Source: Ascarosepion bandense (Eukaryota; Mollusca; Cephalopoda; Sepiida; Sepiidae). Taken from it: a DNA stretch of 64,000 nt. The position numbers and the translations under genes were made by a program. Within the stretch, counting starts at the first letter, position 1, and each line of letters opens with the position of its first letter. A model generated the notes under the pieces. That model made no database searches and was not told where the DNA came from. It was given only the letters and a program-made list of their open reading frames with translations. Of the stretch, positions 54,255 through 64,000 are shown in pieces. The stretch lies in assembly GCA_037127315.1 (NCBI GenBank), contig JBBBDQ010001124.1, positions 1,234,501 through 1,298,500 of the forward strand. Direction: 5' to 3'.

Positions 54255-54690
54255 ATTTCAAAGGTTGAGTGGACTATTGAGAGACGAGAAGATCTCATTA
54301 GAAGCAAAGAAACTGGACTGTTATGTGATATCTCTTCTCCTTTATGGCAGTGAATGCTGAACGACCTCTTCAAAGGTGAAGGAGAGACTCAAAACACAGA
54401 AATGTAGTTCTACAGAAGGATGCTGAGAATACCATGGACCGAACATGTGAGCAATGACAAGGTTTTAGAGAGGATTCAAACAAAAAGGAAACTTATGCTT
54501 AGCATCAGGAAAAGACAGCTGAGGTTTCTGTGACACTTAATGAGAAAGGAGGGCTTAGAGAATCTAATACTCACAGGACAGATAAAGGGAAAGAAAGATG
54601 GGGGTAAAAAGCAGCATGAGACATAGCTGATGGGCCTGAGCAAGTGGATGGTGAAATGGGGTTTGGGAGAGATATCAAGAAATATATATT
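54255..54690 (+). mobile_element. LINE-A relic
   Basis: Frames broken by shifts: SRLLRDEKISLEAKK-like, LDCYVISLLLYGSEC-like, MWFYRRMLRIPWTEHVSN-like, KLMLSIRKRQLRFL-like. Lost its tail. Confidence 0.8.
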
Positions 54691-54775
54691 GAATATTTAC
54701 TCTACAGGTGAGTAGTGGAAATTTTTCCATGTGAAAGTAGCAATAACATAAAGAAAGTTGGGTATCCGTGCCATG

Positions 54776-55075
54776 TGGATGTGCGTTGTGGTGCAGTGGA
54801 TATCAACTCGGAATGGCAAATCGGGGAGCCGAGTTTGAATTCCAGTTGAATTCCTTGCATTCACTTATGTGCAAATACCCCTGAGCAAGGTATTAATCCA
54901 TCTCTTCCCTCTAGTTATGGGTTATATAACAAGACAGATTAGGTTCTATAGCCTTGGCTGGCAACCAATCTACCGTAGAAAGCAATGGCAACCTACTGCG
55001 AGATAATCAACTGCCCAGTCAGTCATGTCTCTTTCAAGACATGATCGCGCAAGCATGTATCTTCTATCAAGCTGC
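54776..55075 (+). mobile_element. tRNA-derived SINE, family 1, best plus-strand copy
   Basis: ATGTGCGTTGTGGTGCAGTG (box A), GCCGAGTTTGAATTCCAGTT (box B), centre 'CTATAGCCTTGGCTGGCAAC', and 3' hairpin CATGTCTCTTTCAAGACATG at 55025-55044. Confidence 0.9.
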
Positions 55076-55142
55076 ACAAGTAAATTGTTTAAAGTGGTCA
55101 TTTGCTTGTTTTGCTGCAAATGTACAAACTCCACATCTTTTA

Positions 55143-55720
55143 TAGAGAAACACACCTATTCCTCAGATAATGGACTCTCCCTCCTATATTAATGTTATGG
55201 GGAAACACACCTATTCCTCAGATAATGGACTCTCCCTCCTATATTAATAAGAGTTAACAGAAGTACTTGGGAAGTTCATGGGAGTTCTTTAGACTTCTAA
55301 AGTAAAGTATTCAAGGCTATTATTAATGCTGAAGTGGTTCAACATCTCACAGCCCATGGCCTCTTCTTTGATAAACAGTATGGTTTCCACTTCTCCAGGT
55401 CTACTGCTATGTTAACGACCATCACAGAGTATATATACCAAGCTCTCAAAATGTTATGGGGAAACACACTTATTCCTTAGATAATGGACTCTCCTTCCTA
55501 TATTAATAAGAGTTAACAGAAAGTTAATGGAAGAAGTACTTGAGAAGTTCATGGGAGTTCTTTAGACTTCTATTGGAGTTCAGTATAACTACTAGGCAGT
55601 TGATATTAGTCGGCAGTTAGTCGAATACTAAGGAGTCAGCTTTCAGTGGAAGATTACCAAGTGCCTAACATTTTCAATTAGCAACTGACATAGCACGATT
55701 AAAACCTTCAGTGCAAAAAC
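55143..55720. repeat. LTR-like direct repeats around a LINE-B RT fragment
   Basis: The segment TTATGGGGAAACACACCTAT … ATGGACTCTCCCTCCTATAT occurs three times (about 55145-55195, 55196-55250 and 55450-55505). The second and third copies continue with AAGAGTTAACAGAA and 'GTTCATGGGAGTTCTTTAGAC'. Between them (55318-55450) lies LINE-B RT coding: NAEVVQHLTAHGLFFDKQYG then RSTAMLTTITEYIYQAL. The TGTTATGGGGAAACACAC start resembles the Gypsy LTR start. Confidence 0.6.
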
Positions 55721-55914
55721 TACTCCACAACAACATCATAGCAGTCTGTCCTGTACTAGTTCACTGTATGTCAGATAATGCCCTAATCGCAGGCTTTTTT
55801 GGATAGAAGTGCCTGATAAAACTGTTGACTTCTCATTATTCTATCATGTTTTCAAACTGCCTTCAGTACAACTGAAGTATATTTTATGTTTTACTTCTGC
55901 TCTGTAGATGACTC

Positions 55915-56125
55915 TTGAATAAACATAAGTCCACATTCAAACTAGAAAAACTAAAAATTTGGACTAAACTCGCCAACTATGTATGGAAATTAGAAGAAAT
56001 GAATGGTAGAAATCTCCATGAGACATGGAAATTATTAAAAAATGCAAAACCCCGCAATGGTGGTGATATCTGCAGATTGTGCCAAGAAGAAAAGTTGGCA
56101 TTAGTATTATTTCCAGAATGACAAA
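55915..56125 (+). pseudogene. Penelope-like GIY-YIG endonuclease end
   Basis: NKHKSTFKLEKLKIWTKLAN, YVWKLEEMNGRN and GGDICRLCQEEKLALVLF match the relic at 34000-34245. Only the C-terminal half is present. Confidence 0.82.
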
Positions 56126-56328
56126 AGCTAAAATGAAAGGTCCAAAATAAAGTCCAATTGTAGACACATTAGAAAATATTTTCTAAGCTCATACAAACCT
56201 GGATGAAATAATAGCAAACCACGCCCTTAGTTTAGACTTCCAATAATGAACTTACAAAAGCATTATCTGTCAAAACAAATTGCCTGACAAAACTGAAAAG
56301 GTCAAAACTATGGTAGTGTAAACAGCTG

Positions 56329-56329
<1 letters not shown>

Positions 56330-56386
<57 letters not shown>
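56330..56386. repeat. (TC)n(TA)n microsatellite
   Basis: Compound run abutting the Helitron 3' end. Confidence 0.97.
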
Positions 56387-57111
56387 CTAGCAGGATAGCC
56401 TGGTGTTGCTCGGGTGTAATGAAAGCTTTAAAGCTAATCCATGGTCCTGGAGCTCAGACTCTTTGGACGTTGGCACAAAAGACTAAAAAGCAATAGTTGT
56501 TTTTAGTTAAAGCAAAACCATAGACTGAAAAAAAAATGAATGGATGTAAGTTAAATTTTGATTTCCTGGTATCGATATCAAATAAGTTTTTTCATCGTAA
56601 ACTGAATTTTGAAGGTTAAATAAGTCCTCTGAGTAAATGGCATCATGGCTGAGACTAAGAACTACAATTATACCTATTTAGAGCCAAACCCGAAGCAAAA
56701 ACTAAAATAAAAGGGCTGAAAAAAATACAGACATACAGGCAGATAAACAGACACACACACAAACATCTTGCCTTTTATATATATATATATATATATATAT
56801 CAATTTTCTGCACTATTGTAAGAATTGCAACCTTGAAACTTCTGAATCGTTTATTATATTTTTGTCTATGAGTGTATCAAATTTGATTAAAATCAGACCG
56901 CTCCTTCTATAACCCAATTTTTTTCGATTATCTCTTTTCGATATTTATCAGGGGTACCTTGACACAAAACCTAGCTAAGAACACTTGCAGACGTTTATAG
57001 TACAACTGTGTAAATTTTCAAGAAAATCGGTTCAGCCATTTCAGAATCTATGCATAACAGATACACATACACACAGATAAAGTTCCATTTATAAATAAGT
57101 TTATATTTAGA
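56387..57111 (-). mobile_element. Non-autonomous Helitron, family 1
   Basis: CTAG at 56387-56390 and the 5' terminus on the minus strand (TCTAAATATAAACTTATTTA, 57111). Same interior as 49842-50494. Confidence 0.88.
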
Positions 57112-57179
57112 TATATATATATAAAACGTAGAATACTTGGTATATAAGTCAGGTAAATTTTGATAGAGATGAACTCAAA

Positions 57180-57339
57180 AGAACTCAATGTTAAATTTAT
57201 TTATTTAATTTAACAGTAATATAATCTAGAAAAAATTGATACAACAGTTGTTGTATTATTTGGGTCTGATGAGCAGCAAGGTTTGCCTGCAAAATATGTA
57301 TTACCCATGAAATTGTAGAATATCTGAAATTTTGTCTAG

Positions 57340-57376
<37 letters not shown>

Positions 57377-57378
57377 TA
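57180..57378 (+). mobile_element. Minimal hammerhead-bearing repeat, probably Penelope-related
   Basis: GGGT, CTGATGA, stem II GCAG/CTGC, AAAA (canonical GAAA), a 3-bp stem III (ATA-TG-TAT), T, then ACCC lie at 57262-57306. The flanking GGGT and ACCC pair as helix I. A (TA)n run follows. The inverted sister copy is at 60385-60490. Confidence 0.7.
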
Positions 57379-57704
57379 ATTTTATTCATTTATGTCTACC
57401 ATTTTTAAAGGTAATTATATTTGAAGGACACAGAACATGACAAATAGGTTTTATCCGGCCATACATGCTGACAGAGGAGTGGAATTTAGAGTTGCTTTTT
57501 TTTATAGAATGGTTCTGTTGCCAAAATTAAAGAACTGAGTCTGCTCAATAATTTTTTCCACATTATGAGGCAGGAGATATAATTGATTCAAGCCTTTGAA
57601 TATCACTGTCTTGGCTGAAATTTGAACTTGGCCTGCTGATTCCATTCTCAACAATAACAACTAATATATCATCCACACGTCTATCTAGCAGTATCATTTT
57701 CCAA

Positions 57705-57800
57705 ACAATGAGCTAACTTTGGCTGATAATGAGGTCAAAATCTGAAAACATAGAAACTTCCATGTTGCAATGTCCACTATATTAATTTTAAATGAATAAA
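57705..57800 (+). repeat. Short copy of the 22385/48690 repeat
   Basis: GGCTGATAATGAGGTCAAAA, then CATAGAAACTTCCATGTTGC and AATGTCC align with the minus strands of the other two copies. Confidence 0.5.
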
Positions 57801-57804
57801 CATG

Positions 57805-58160
57805 TAATTATTAGTTTTTTAAAAGAAATGATGTATTTCATACTAATTTTTAAGTGGATAATTCTAAATGAAAATAGAATGGTACTTTTGTTATTATTAC
57901 TTTGTAAAATTTTACAAAGCAAAGATGAACTCGTCTGAATCACCCTAATTTTTTTCATTTTTTTATTGATGAAACTGCAATATAGGTAATTATTACAGAT
58001 TTATAAATTCATTTGATGCACATATTATTGTGCAGTATTAACAAAAGAACCCTTCTATTTTCATTTACAATTATTCACTTGGCAATAAATACTAAAATAG
58101 TATGAAATACGTCATTTTTCTAAAACACTAGGGTGGCCTAATAATGATGGTCAGTCGTAT
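57805..58160 (-). mobile_element. mariner-type MITE, sister of 46551-47251
   Basis: The reversed right end CGACTGACCATCATTATTAG plus GCCACCCTAG adjoins a TA run. The interior matches the first copy in inverted order (ATTTACAATTATTCACTTGG, GCAATATAGGTAATTATTA). The left terminus is diverged. Confidence 0.72.
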
Positions 58161-58169
58161 ATATATATG

Positions 58170-58740
58170 TTTCATTAAAAATGACAGACAAACTATTATG
58201 ATGAAATTTTTCAAGTGATGTTGGAACTTTTTTCTTTTTAGGACACAAAATTAAATAAAAATTGTCTAAATGTTTTGTTTTTCCAAGTACTTTCAGCTAT
58301 ACTTTTAGCCATTATCAAAGATGGATTTTATTTCATATATTTTATGACTAAATATATGTTATTGTTTATGTGTGTTGTTAGTCATCTATTTGGTTTATAT
58401 TCTGAATACAGTAAGCATATTGTTGCCATGTTCATAGTTGATATTAAGTGTTGAATTTTTCTTTTTTATCAATAATGCTTCCATTACTTTTGGTCTTTTT
58501 GCATGTGGATGATGATACAGTATTTGTGGATAGAGTTTGGTAGGTCTCTGTGTGTGTTTAAATGAGATCGATTTGAACACTGGCCTGAGAGGTGCAAGGT
58601 TGATCTTCTTGTCAACCATATGGCAGTCTGTCCAATATGATTATTTACAAACTTGGATTGATCAAGAACACAGTTTTTCAAAGGAAATGTGAATTTGTAA
58701 ATAATATTGGTTCACTGTAGTTTAAATCTTGCAGGTGAAC
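58170..58740. repeat. Dispersed repeat, sister of 24940-25420
   Basis: Same order of shared phrases as listed for the first copy, extending further 3' here. Confidence 0.6.
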
Positions 58741-58764
58741 TATTATTTTTGACGATGACAACCA

Positions 58765-59375
58765 TATATATATATATATATATATATATAAATTGATGGA
58801 TTTTTATTTATGAACCACCAGCTTTTATTACTTAAACATTATTTTTACTGAATATTTGAGTACATGTTCTGTTTATTCATTAAATAGTACATTTATCTAT
58901 TTGTTTACTAGCTTGATTATTTGAGAAATTTGATTAAACAAAATATATGCATTCTGGTAGAATGTTAACCTGCATCCCCCTGGGCAGAGGTAACGGTCAC
59001 TTGATTCAACATGTTTTTGACCTCTTGCCCACTAAACATGTCGATGATCAAGCAAAGTTGAATAGTGTCTTTAAATGCAAATTTTTTCCCCCACTCTCGA
59101 AATAGACATATCTACTAAGTTTCATAATTTATTGTAAACATAGCAATTTCTAAAGAATTACTAAATAAACAAATATTTATTATATTATGATTTATATTAT
59201 GATTATAAACGCATTAATAAATAAACAGGGAATTTATTCAAATATGGGTATCCACTAAAAATAATATTTAAGTAATAAAATAAGTGTTGGTTTATGTTTC
59301 GTAATAGAGAGTAGACATTTTATATGTATCAAATTTTTTAATCTTTTTTTATAGTGTGCAAATAATGTTTTACAA
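58765..59375. other. (TA)n followed by gene-free DNA
   Basis: TA run at 58765-58790. The segment 58905-58985 shares 'CTAGCTTGATTATTTGAGAAAT' in short with the outer arm of the 50510-50980 palindrome. No gene seen. Confidence 0.45.
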
Positions 59376-59696
59376 ATGTGGCTGTCGTTTATGTATAAAA
59401 TGGGCCAAAGTCATGTTGTGTATGCCAAAGATTTCGACTCATATGAGTCATCATCAGTGGGTGTGAGTGAAAAAAAGAAAATGAAGTCTATTAAGCAGCA
59501 GGTTGTATCATTATTTTCAAAAGTGACATTTTTAAAGCTAAATCCATTGTGGCATAACATATCAAGTCACATGACAGTAATGCGTAACAAAACAATTACT
59601 AGTGTACTTGTACCATCAAAAATGATGGCAAAATATTTGAGAGGATTATTAGCTGTTTCCTCACAGGTTATTTCCCCTGAGCATAACATGAGGGAA
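59376..59696 (+). other. Unassigned 107-codon open frame
   Basis: An open frame with VVYAKDFDSYESSSVGVSE and a lysine-rich segment, ending in the adjoining repeat. The frame overlaps a dyad (GACTCATATGAGTC at 59439-59452) that may explain the DSYES coding. No family recognised; it may be part of a Penelope-like terminal region. Confidence 0.25.
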
Positions 59697-59996
59697 TATA
59701 CGCTCTCACACCCTGATTGAGCACTCTGGAAGAATGGTAGACTTTGAAAAAGAGTAGCTACTCTGGCATGTATGCATCGCTCATTCCGTAATGAATTAGA
59801 GCACTCTGGCTATTGGGCGTTTATAATGATAATGTATACACTAAAAAGTCTGCCTTCTTCTCCCAAGCGGCCATAGCCCAGAGGTAGAATTGCCGACTGA
59901 CGCCAATTTGGTCAGGTTTCAATCCTGGGTTAAAAGCAATCGAAGTCTAACCGTACTGATGAGCTGTGATACAGCGAAACAGATCTGTCTGCAGAT

Positions 59997-60000
<4 letters not shown>
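59697..60000 (+). mobile_element. tRNA-like/hammerhead element, best-preserved copy
   Basis: About 304 bp: a 170-bp leader (CGCTCTCACACCCTGATTGA …), a tRNA-like block (box A-like ATAGCCCAGAGGTAGAAT at 59875-59892; box B-like CAGGTTTCAATCCTGGG), then a hammerhead fold at 59945-60000, then (TA)n. Sister copies are 5461-5765 and 21851-22145. Confidence 0.82.
59945..60000 (+). ncRNA. Hammerhead ribozyme, type I, complete core
   Basis: Core CTGATGA (59956-59962) and GAAA (59976-59979). Stem II is GCTG/CAGC (59963-59966 with 59972-59975), loop TGATA. Stem III is ACAG/CTGT (59979-59982 with 59985-59988); the inner pair is strained by a 2-nt loop. The cleavage triplet is GTC with predicted cleavage after C59989. 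Helix I is GTA/TGC next to the core, then an internal loop, then AGTC/GACT. All invariant core bases are present, so self-cleavage is plausible; not shown here. Confidence 0.8.
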
Positions 60001-60037
<37 letters not shown>

Positions 60038-60349
60038 ATTATATATAAATATTATTCAATCCAATCATTAAGATATCTGATATACAAGCATTTGTGTACA
60101 TATATATATATATATATACAAAGTATTATATATAAATATTATTTAATCCAATCATTAAGATATCTGATATACAAGCATTTGTGGACATATATATATATAT
60201 ATACAAAGTATTATATATAAATATTATTTAATCCAATCATTAAGATATCTGATATACAAGCATTTGTGGACATATATATATATATATATAAAGTATTATA
60301 TATAAATATTATTTAATCCAATAATTAAGATATCTGATATATAAGCATT

Positions 60350-60380
<31 letters not shown>
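60001..60380. repeat. ~85-bp tandem repeat with TA runs, four units
   Basis: Each unit holds AAGTATTATATATAAATATT, AATCCAATCATTAAGATATC and CAAGCATTTGTG with a (TA)n run. Unit starts are near 60034, 60119, 60206 and 60291. Confidence 0.93.
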
Positions 60381-60384
<4 letters not shown>

Positions 60385-60490
60385 TTTAGAAAAAACTTTA
60401 GATAATCTACAATTACATGGGTAATACATATTTCGCTGACTGACCTTGCTGCTCATCAGACCCAAATGATATAACAGTTAATATTCAAAA
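60385..60490 (-). mobile_element. Minimal hammerhead-bearing repeat, inverted copy
   Basis: On the minus strand GGGT, CTGATGA, GCAGC…CAGC, GAAA, ATA-TG-TAT, T, ACCC (60463 to 60419). GAAA is intact here, but stem II keeps only two obvious pairs. A (TA)n run follows on the 3' side, as in 57180-57378. Confidence 0.7.
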
Positions 60491-61124
60491 TAATCCCGAA
60501 AATAATTACACACACACGCTCACATTTCCATATCAAGAATAGACATTTGTAACGGTAATCTACAAAAACAATTTCTCATTCAATAAAACCTCAAACAGAG
60601 AAAGAAAAAGAAAAATATAGAAAATTGATAAATGGAAGGAAGAGAAAGAAAAGAAAGGAAAGGAGAACGAAAGTATAAATAGAAAGGAAATTAAAGTGAA
60701 CATCTTAGATCAACACTAGTGTCTTTTGCAGTTCATCTGCTTTCTTAGAAAAACATGACATGGAAATTTAACATTAAAATTTAGTTTTAAATGTAATGGG
60801 ATATATTTACGGTAAAAAATAAATTGTAAATCATACTTTTTAATACAAATTAAAATATTACCACTAGTGGTATTATATTATAAATATAGTAAAAATAATT
60901 AACACTTATATAAGAAAATGATAAATAAAATATTAAAATACAATCTTAAAAAAATATTTCGAATAATAGTAATAAATAATAATAGTTAAAATAATAATAA
61001 TATATATATCAAAAAATTTTAACACTAATAACAAAATAATAATAATATTATTAGAAAAAATAAAAAATATCCTAAATAATAGTAATAAAATATGATAAAA
61101 ATAATGATAATAAAAAATAATAAA

Positions 61125-61127
<3 letters not shown>
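60491..61127. other. Gene-free, very AT-rich
   Basis: It includes AAGAAAGGAAAGGAGAA-type purine runs near 60600-60690 and AATAATAAT runs near 60960-61120. Confidence 0.5.
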
Positions 61128-61173
<46 letters not shown>

Positions 61174-61224
61174 AATACATACATACACATATATTCATAT
61201 ACACGCATACATAAAAAATACATT

Positions 61225-61303
61225 GAAGACGTGCCAGATCACATGGTAGCTTCCCCTATGTGGATAGGGGTCGCAGGTTCGAATCCTGCCAAATGACACA
61301 CAT
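61225..61303 (+). repeat. tRNA 3'-half-like sequence, second copy
   Basis: TAGCTTCCCCTATGTGGATA, then GGTCGCAGGTTCGAATCCTG with a perfect T-arm. Relative to 51570-51624 it differs at few positions. The acceptor stem does not close (3' end AAATGACACA), so it is a tRNA-derived repeat. Confidence 0.75.
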
Positions 61304-61384
61304 TTTCGTAATAAAAATTTATCATAAATAATCAGGCCAGTAGATATATACGAGTATCAATCAAAAATAATGTTCAAACAAATC

Positions 61385-61422
<38 letters not shown>

Positions 61423-61575
61423 TACAACACCAACAAAATAAATAAACATGTTTCATTAAATGAAGAATATCAATAATGATTAAAATGCATTTAAAATTCT
61501 CAATGTGTGGCAGACTTCTATTTTATGCAAAGCCCAAGGATAAAAACTGTCTTTAAACAACTTTTTTCTAGAAAG
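61304..61575. other. TA microsatellite and gene-free DNA
   Basis: TA run at 61390-61418; GGCCAGTAGATATATAC near 61335 matches the outer arm of the 50510-50980 palindrome. Confidence 0.5.
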
Positions 61576-61579
61576 ACTT

Positions 61580-62290
61580 TATTTAATCATTTCACCTCAA
61601 GCAAGATAATACAGCTACTTAAACACAAGGCGTTAGTGAGTGTGAGAGAATATGAGAAAAGGCAAATATTATTAAGGAAAGAGAACAATAAAAGGACAGA
61701 AATTAAGAAAATAGAAAATAACAATTGACATTTCATTTGAATTTATGAAGATCAAAGGTTGGCTGGAAAGTAATAAGCCAGAAGAGAGTTCCAAAGGTTC
61801 AAGAAAAGAACAAATTACCAAAGAAAAGGTTCCAAAGGTTCAAGAAAAGAACAAATTACCAAAGAAAAGGTTCCAAAGGTTCAAGAAAAGAACAAATTAC
61901 CAAAGAAGCTATTGTTACATCTAGTCAGATCAACTCTAAAAGGATGAGACCTACCTGTCAACCCAGTACTGCACTTAAATCCATTAAGTCTAGGTACTAT
62001 AAAGTAAAGTTCATCAGAACAATTATGATTAAAGTATTTATAGAAAAGGCACAAGGAAGCTACATTAAGGTGGCAGGAAAGTGACTGAAGCCAAGATGCC
62101 AGGTCTGGATCAATAACATTGCAGATTCTTCTTTGTAGAATCACTAAATACTTAGCAGAAACACCAGACTATATTTGGAAGCAAAATTCAAAGCATTGAT
62201 AAATGGCAAACTGATAAATATGTAAGATCGATCCAGGCAAGAAAATATGTCTAGTGCAACACAGTAAACCAACATTAAAACATCATTCCA
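61580..62290 (-). mobile_element. LINE-B relic with 41-bp triplication
   Basis: The minus strand reads ILQRRICNVIDPDLASWLQS, NVASLCLFYKYFNHNCSDEL and GRSHPFRVDLTRCNN, then the tail to the T-run at 61580. A 41-bp segment (AAGGTTCCAAAGGTTCAAGA …) is present three times at about 61786-61910. Confidence 0.85.
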
Positions 62291-62299
62291 AGGGTAAGT

Positions 62300-62850
62300 G
62301 CTAAAAGGAGTCTGTAATATGATCGATACCGACTTGGCAGACCGCCTGCAGCCTCTCTCTCACCAGCACGACGTGGCTTCCCTGTGTCTCTTCTATAAAT
62401 ACTTTCATGGCTTCTGCTCTGATGAACTCAGATCACTGGTGCCTCCTAGGTACAAATTTGCACGAGATACTAGATTAGCAACTAGATCCCACCCTTTTAC
62501 AGTGAAACCGATAAAATGCAACTGCAACTTCTACTCCAACAGTTTCTTTTCTCGCACTTCCCAACTGTGGAATTCCCTTCCACATGATTGCTTCCCCGAC
62601 AACTACAATCTCCAGGAGTTTAAATGTAAGTTCAATAGACACCTCCTAACACACTAACTCGCATTCATTCTTTCAAACACTCTTCCCATCTACCCAACCC
62701 CCAGCCTCGGTATCCTTACCCATCTATCACCCTCCTTTTGACATTTCCTATATCTAACCACTCTTTCTCTTTACCTTCCCCTATGTAGCCCCATGTGCAA
62801 TAGTGGCAGTGGAATGCCTTGCTTGGGGTGAAATGATTAAAAAAAAAAAC
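62300..62850 (+). mobile_element. LINE-B 3' end, well preserved, convergent with previous copy
   Basis: Open frame 62298-62657: VCNMIDTDLADRLQPLSHQH, FYKYFHGFCSDELRSLVPPR, DTRLATRSHPFTVKPIKCN, NSFFSRTSQLWNSLPHDCFP, FKCKFNRHLLTH and stop. The 3' tail ends CCTTGCTTGGGGTGAAATGA and poly-A. Among the youngest LINE-B copies here. Confidence 0.92.
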
Positions 62851-62974
62851 AAGTGGTACCCAGGAGGTGTGCCATCTGTCATTATACTTTCTGCTTTACT
62901 GTGACAGTCAAAATAACTAATGTCTGCCTAGGAAATCAGCAAGCAGTTGATTATTTTCTGGGCCACACCTACAT

Positions 62975-63385
62975 TTGACCCAAAACTTTTCAAAAATGTC
63001 TCCTATAGGAAGAAAGATATTTAAAAGCTTTAAGTGCAATATATACACACCTGTTCAGGCCTTCACATCTAAAACATGTCTTGCCACATCTACAGAGTTG
63101 AATCATCCTTATTTCTTTCATATTTCTTTAATAAGTTTAACCCAGATAGCTTCTTCCCGAGAGCTCCTATTTTGTGTAACAGATTCCCCAGGTGATGCTT
63201 TCCCTATCACTACAGGTTTATACTTTCTTTTCATATCTAGGTTCAAATGTTATCTACTACACTTATCCTTATTAACTACACTTCTAACTCCTTCACCTCT
63301 TATGTTCATTCAACAATATTATTTAGAAACCCCCTTCTTTGAGTGGCTCTTGGGTCTTACATGCAGTGAACATTTGCTAAAAAAT
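62975..63385 (+). mobile_element. Diverged LINE-B-like 3' end
   Basis: TCLATSTELNHP, SSRELLFCVTDSPGDAFPIT and FISRFKCYLLHL align in order with the TRLATSSHP, NSFFSRTxxLWNSLPxxCFP and EFKCKVNRHL blocks. The tail keeps CCCCCTTCTTTGAGTGGCTC in the position of the CCCCCTGC…GTGGC box. An open frame of 174 codons spans it, but this is a LINE relic, not a gene. Confidence 0.6.
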
Positions 63386-63604
63386 TATTCTAAGATAATA
63401 TTTATCGGAGTATTGAATATTTATAAAATATTACGCTATCAAATAATTAAGGTATCTGATAATAATCATTTGATACAGGATTTGTCTAAAACTAGTTAAA
63501 GTACCAGTCAACATTGGGTAATCAAAATAAGACTTAAATCATAAGTGGTTATAATGACAGTAGGATGATTCCTTAGTGCTGATATGGTAATCATCTGATA
63601 GAAT

Positions 63605-63700
63605 GGGATATCAGATGTTTACCGTCAGGGATATCAGACGTTTACCATCAGGGATATCAGACATTTATCGTCAGGGATATCAGATGTTTTCTATCAGGGT
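63605..63700. repeat. 23-bp tandem repeat, four units
   Basis: The unit GGGATATCAGATGTTTACCG plus TCA, with point differences. Confidence 0.95.
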
Positions 63701-63734
63701 CACGATATGCAAAAGTGCTGACTGGCTATAGTTC

Positions 63735-64000
63735 CAAAATGAGGTCCTGGAGAGAATGAAAACTAAAAGGAAATTAATACTTAACATCAGGAAAATACAG
63801 CTGAAGTTTCTGGGACATGAGGAATGAAGGGTTGGAGAATCTGATACTCACAGGTCAGATAGAGGGAAAGAGACAGGGGAAAGCAATGTGTGACATACTT
63901 CATAGGCTTGAGCAAATGGATAGCAGAGTGAAGTTTGGGAGGTGTAACAGGAGAAAGCATACTAAGAGCTACTAGAGATAGGAGGATGTGGAAGGCCATG
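63735..64000 (+). mobile_element. LINE-A relic, runs off the window
   Basis: Reads EVLERMKTKRKLILNIRKIQ, LKFLGHE-, then ATRDRRMWKAM at the window edge. It has small deletions relative to the 42705 copy. Confidence 0.85.

Noticed and set aside
60933..61223. 96-codon minus-strand frame
   Set aside because: Low-complexity AT-rich sequence reads as isoleucine, tyrosine and phenylalanine only.
62975..63499. 174-codon open frame as a host protein gene
   Set aside because: Its blocks follow the LINE-B C-terminal order, and the 3' part ends in a LINE-like tail, so it is a transposon relic.
1..64000. Bacterial-type operons, promoters, terminators or phage
   Set aside because: Non-LTR and LTR retrotransposons, SINEs, Helitrons and splice-like signals show a eukaryotic genome; no prokaryotic gene organisation exists.

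Overview
This window looks like intergenic or intronic DNA from a repeat-rich animal genome, most likely a mollusc and probably a cephalopod such as octopus. That assignment is inference from the style of the repeats: two dominant families of dead-on-arrival non-LTR retrotransposons, tRNA-derived SINEs, Penelope-like elements with GIY-YIG ends, Helitrons, and very many (TA)n and (TG)n microsatellites. I see no bacterial gene layout, no rRNA operon, no CRISPR array and no convincing host protein gene. Nearly every open frame longer than 60 codons is a relic of a transposon or a shadow of one. The one possible host exon is a weak candidate at 51999-52159 on the minus strand.

Layout. 1-8700: LINE relics, two hAT-type elements with 8-bp target duplications (1729-2752 and 5858-6959), a Helitron and a solo LTR with a perfect 5-bp duplication. 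8760-13494: a nearly full-length but dead Gypsy-type LTR retrotransposon, split by a 5S-rRNA-derived SINE (13-bp target duplication) and a tRNA-derived SINE. 13530-21100: LINE, Helitrons, a Tc1-type transposase relic broken by a TTAA-flanked MITE, and an LTR remnant. 21850-24130: a tRNA-like element flanked by two hammerhead-like motifs, a 308-bp tandem array built from piggyBac-like MITEs, and a 36-bp inverted repeat. 24480-36480: SINEs, Penelope relics, a solo LTR, 5S-like sequence, LINEs and a mariner relic. 36505-38136: a ten-unit, 161-bp array in the tail of a LINE. 38600-50500: solo LTR, LINEs, a head-to-head Helitron, a MITE split by a SINE with an unusually long target duplication. 50510-64000: head-to-head tRNA-like repeats, a second Helitron family, LINEs, Penelope relics, and two more hammerhead-bearing element families.

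How the parts relate. LINE-A (endonuclease-reverse-transcriptase type, short AAG-rich tail) and LINE-B (CR1/Jockey-like, tail ending in a conserved 'CCCCAAGCAAGGC' box in antisense plus poly-A) supply most of the mass and probably the retrotransposition machinery used by the SINEs. The most interesting signal is a set of hammerhead-ribozyme-like motifs. The copy at 59945-60000 has a complete CUGAUGA and GAAA core, a GUC cleavage triplet, and helices I, II and III. It sits directly downstream of a tRNA-like promoter domain. In a sister copy near 21851-22200 one unit lies between two such motifs, with a 303-nt spacing between the predicted cleavage sites. That is the architecture expected of a retrozyme-like element. 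A second family (57262-57306 plus, 60419-60463 minus) resembles the minimal hammerheads known from Penelope-like elements.
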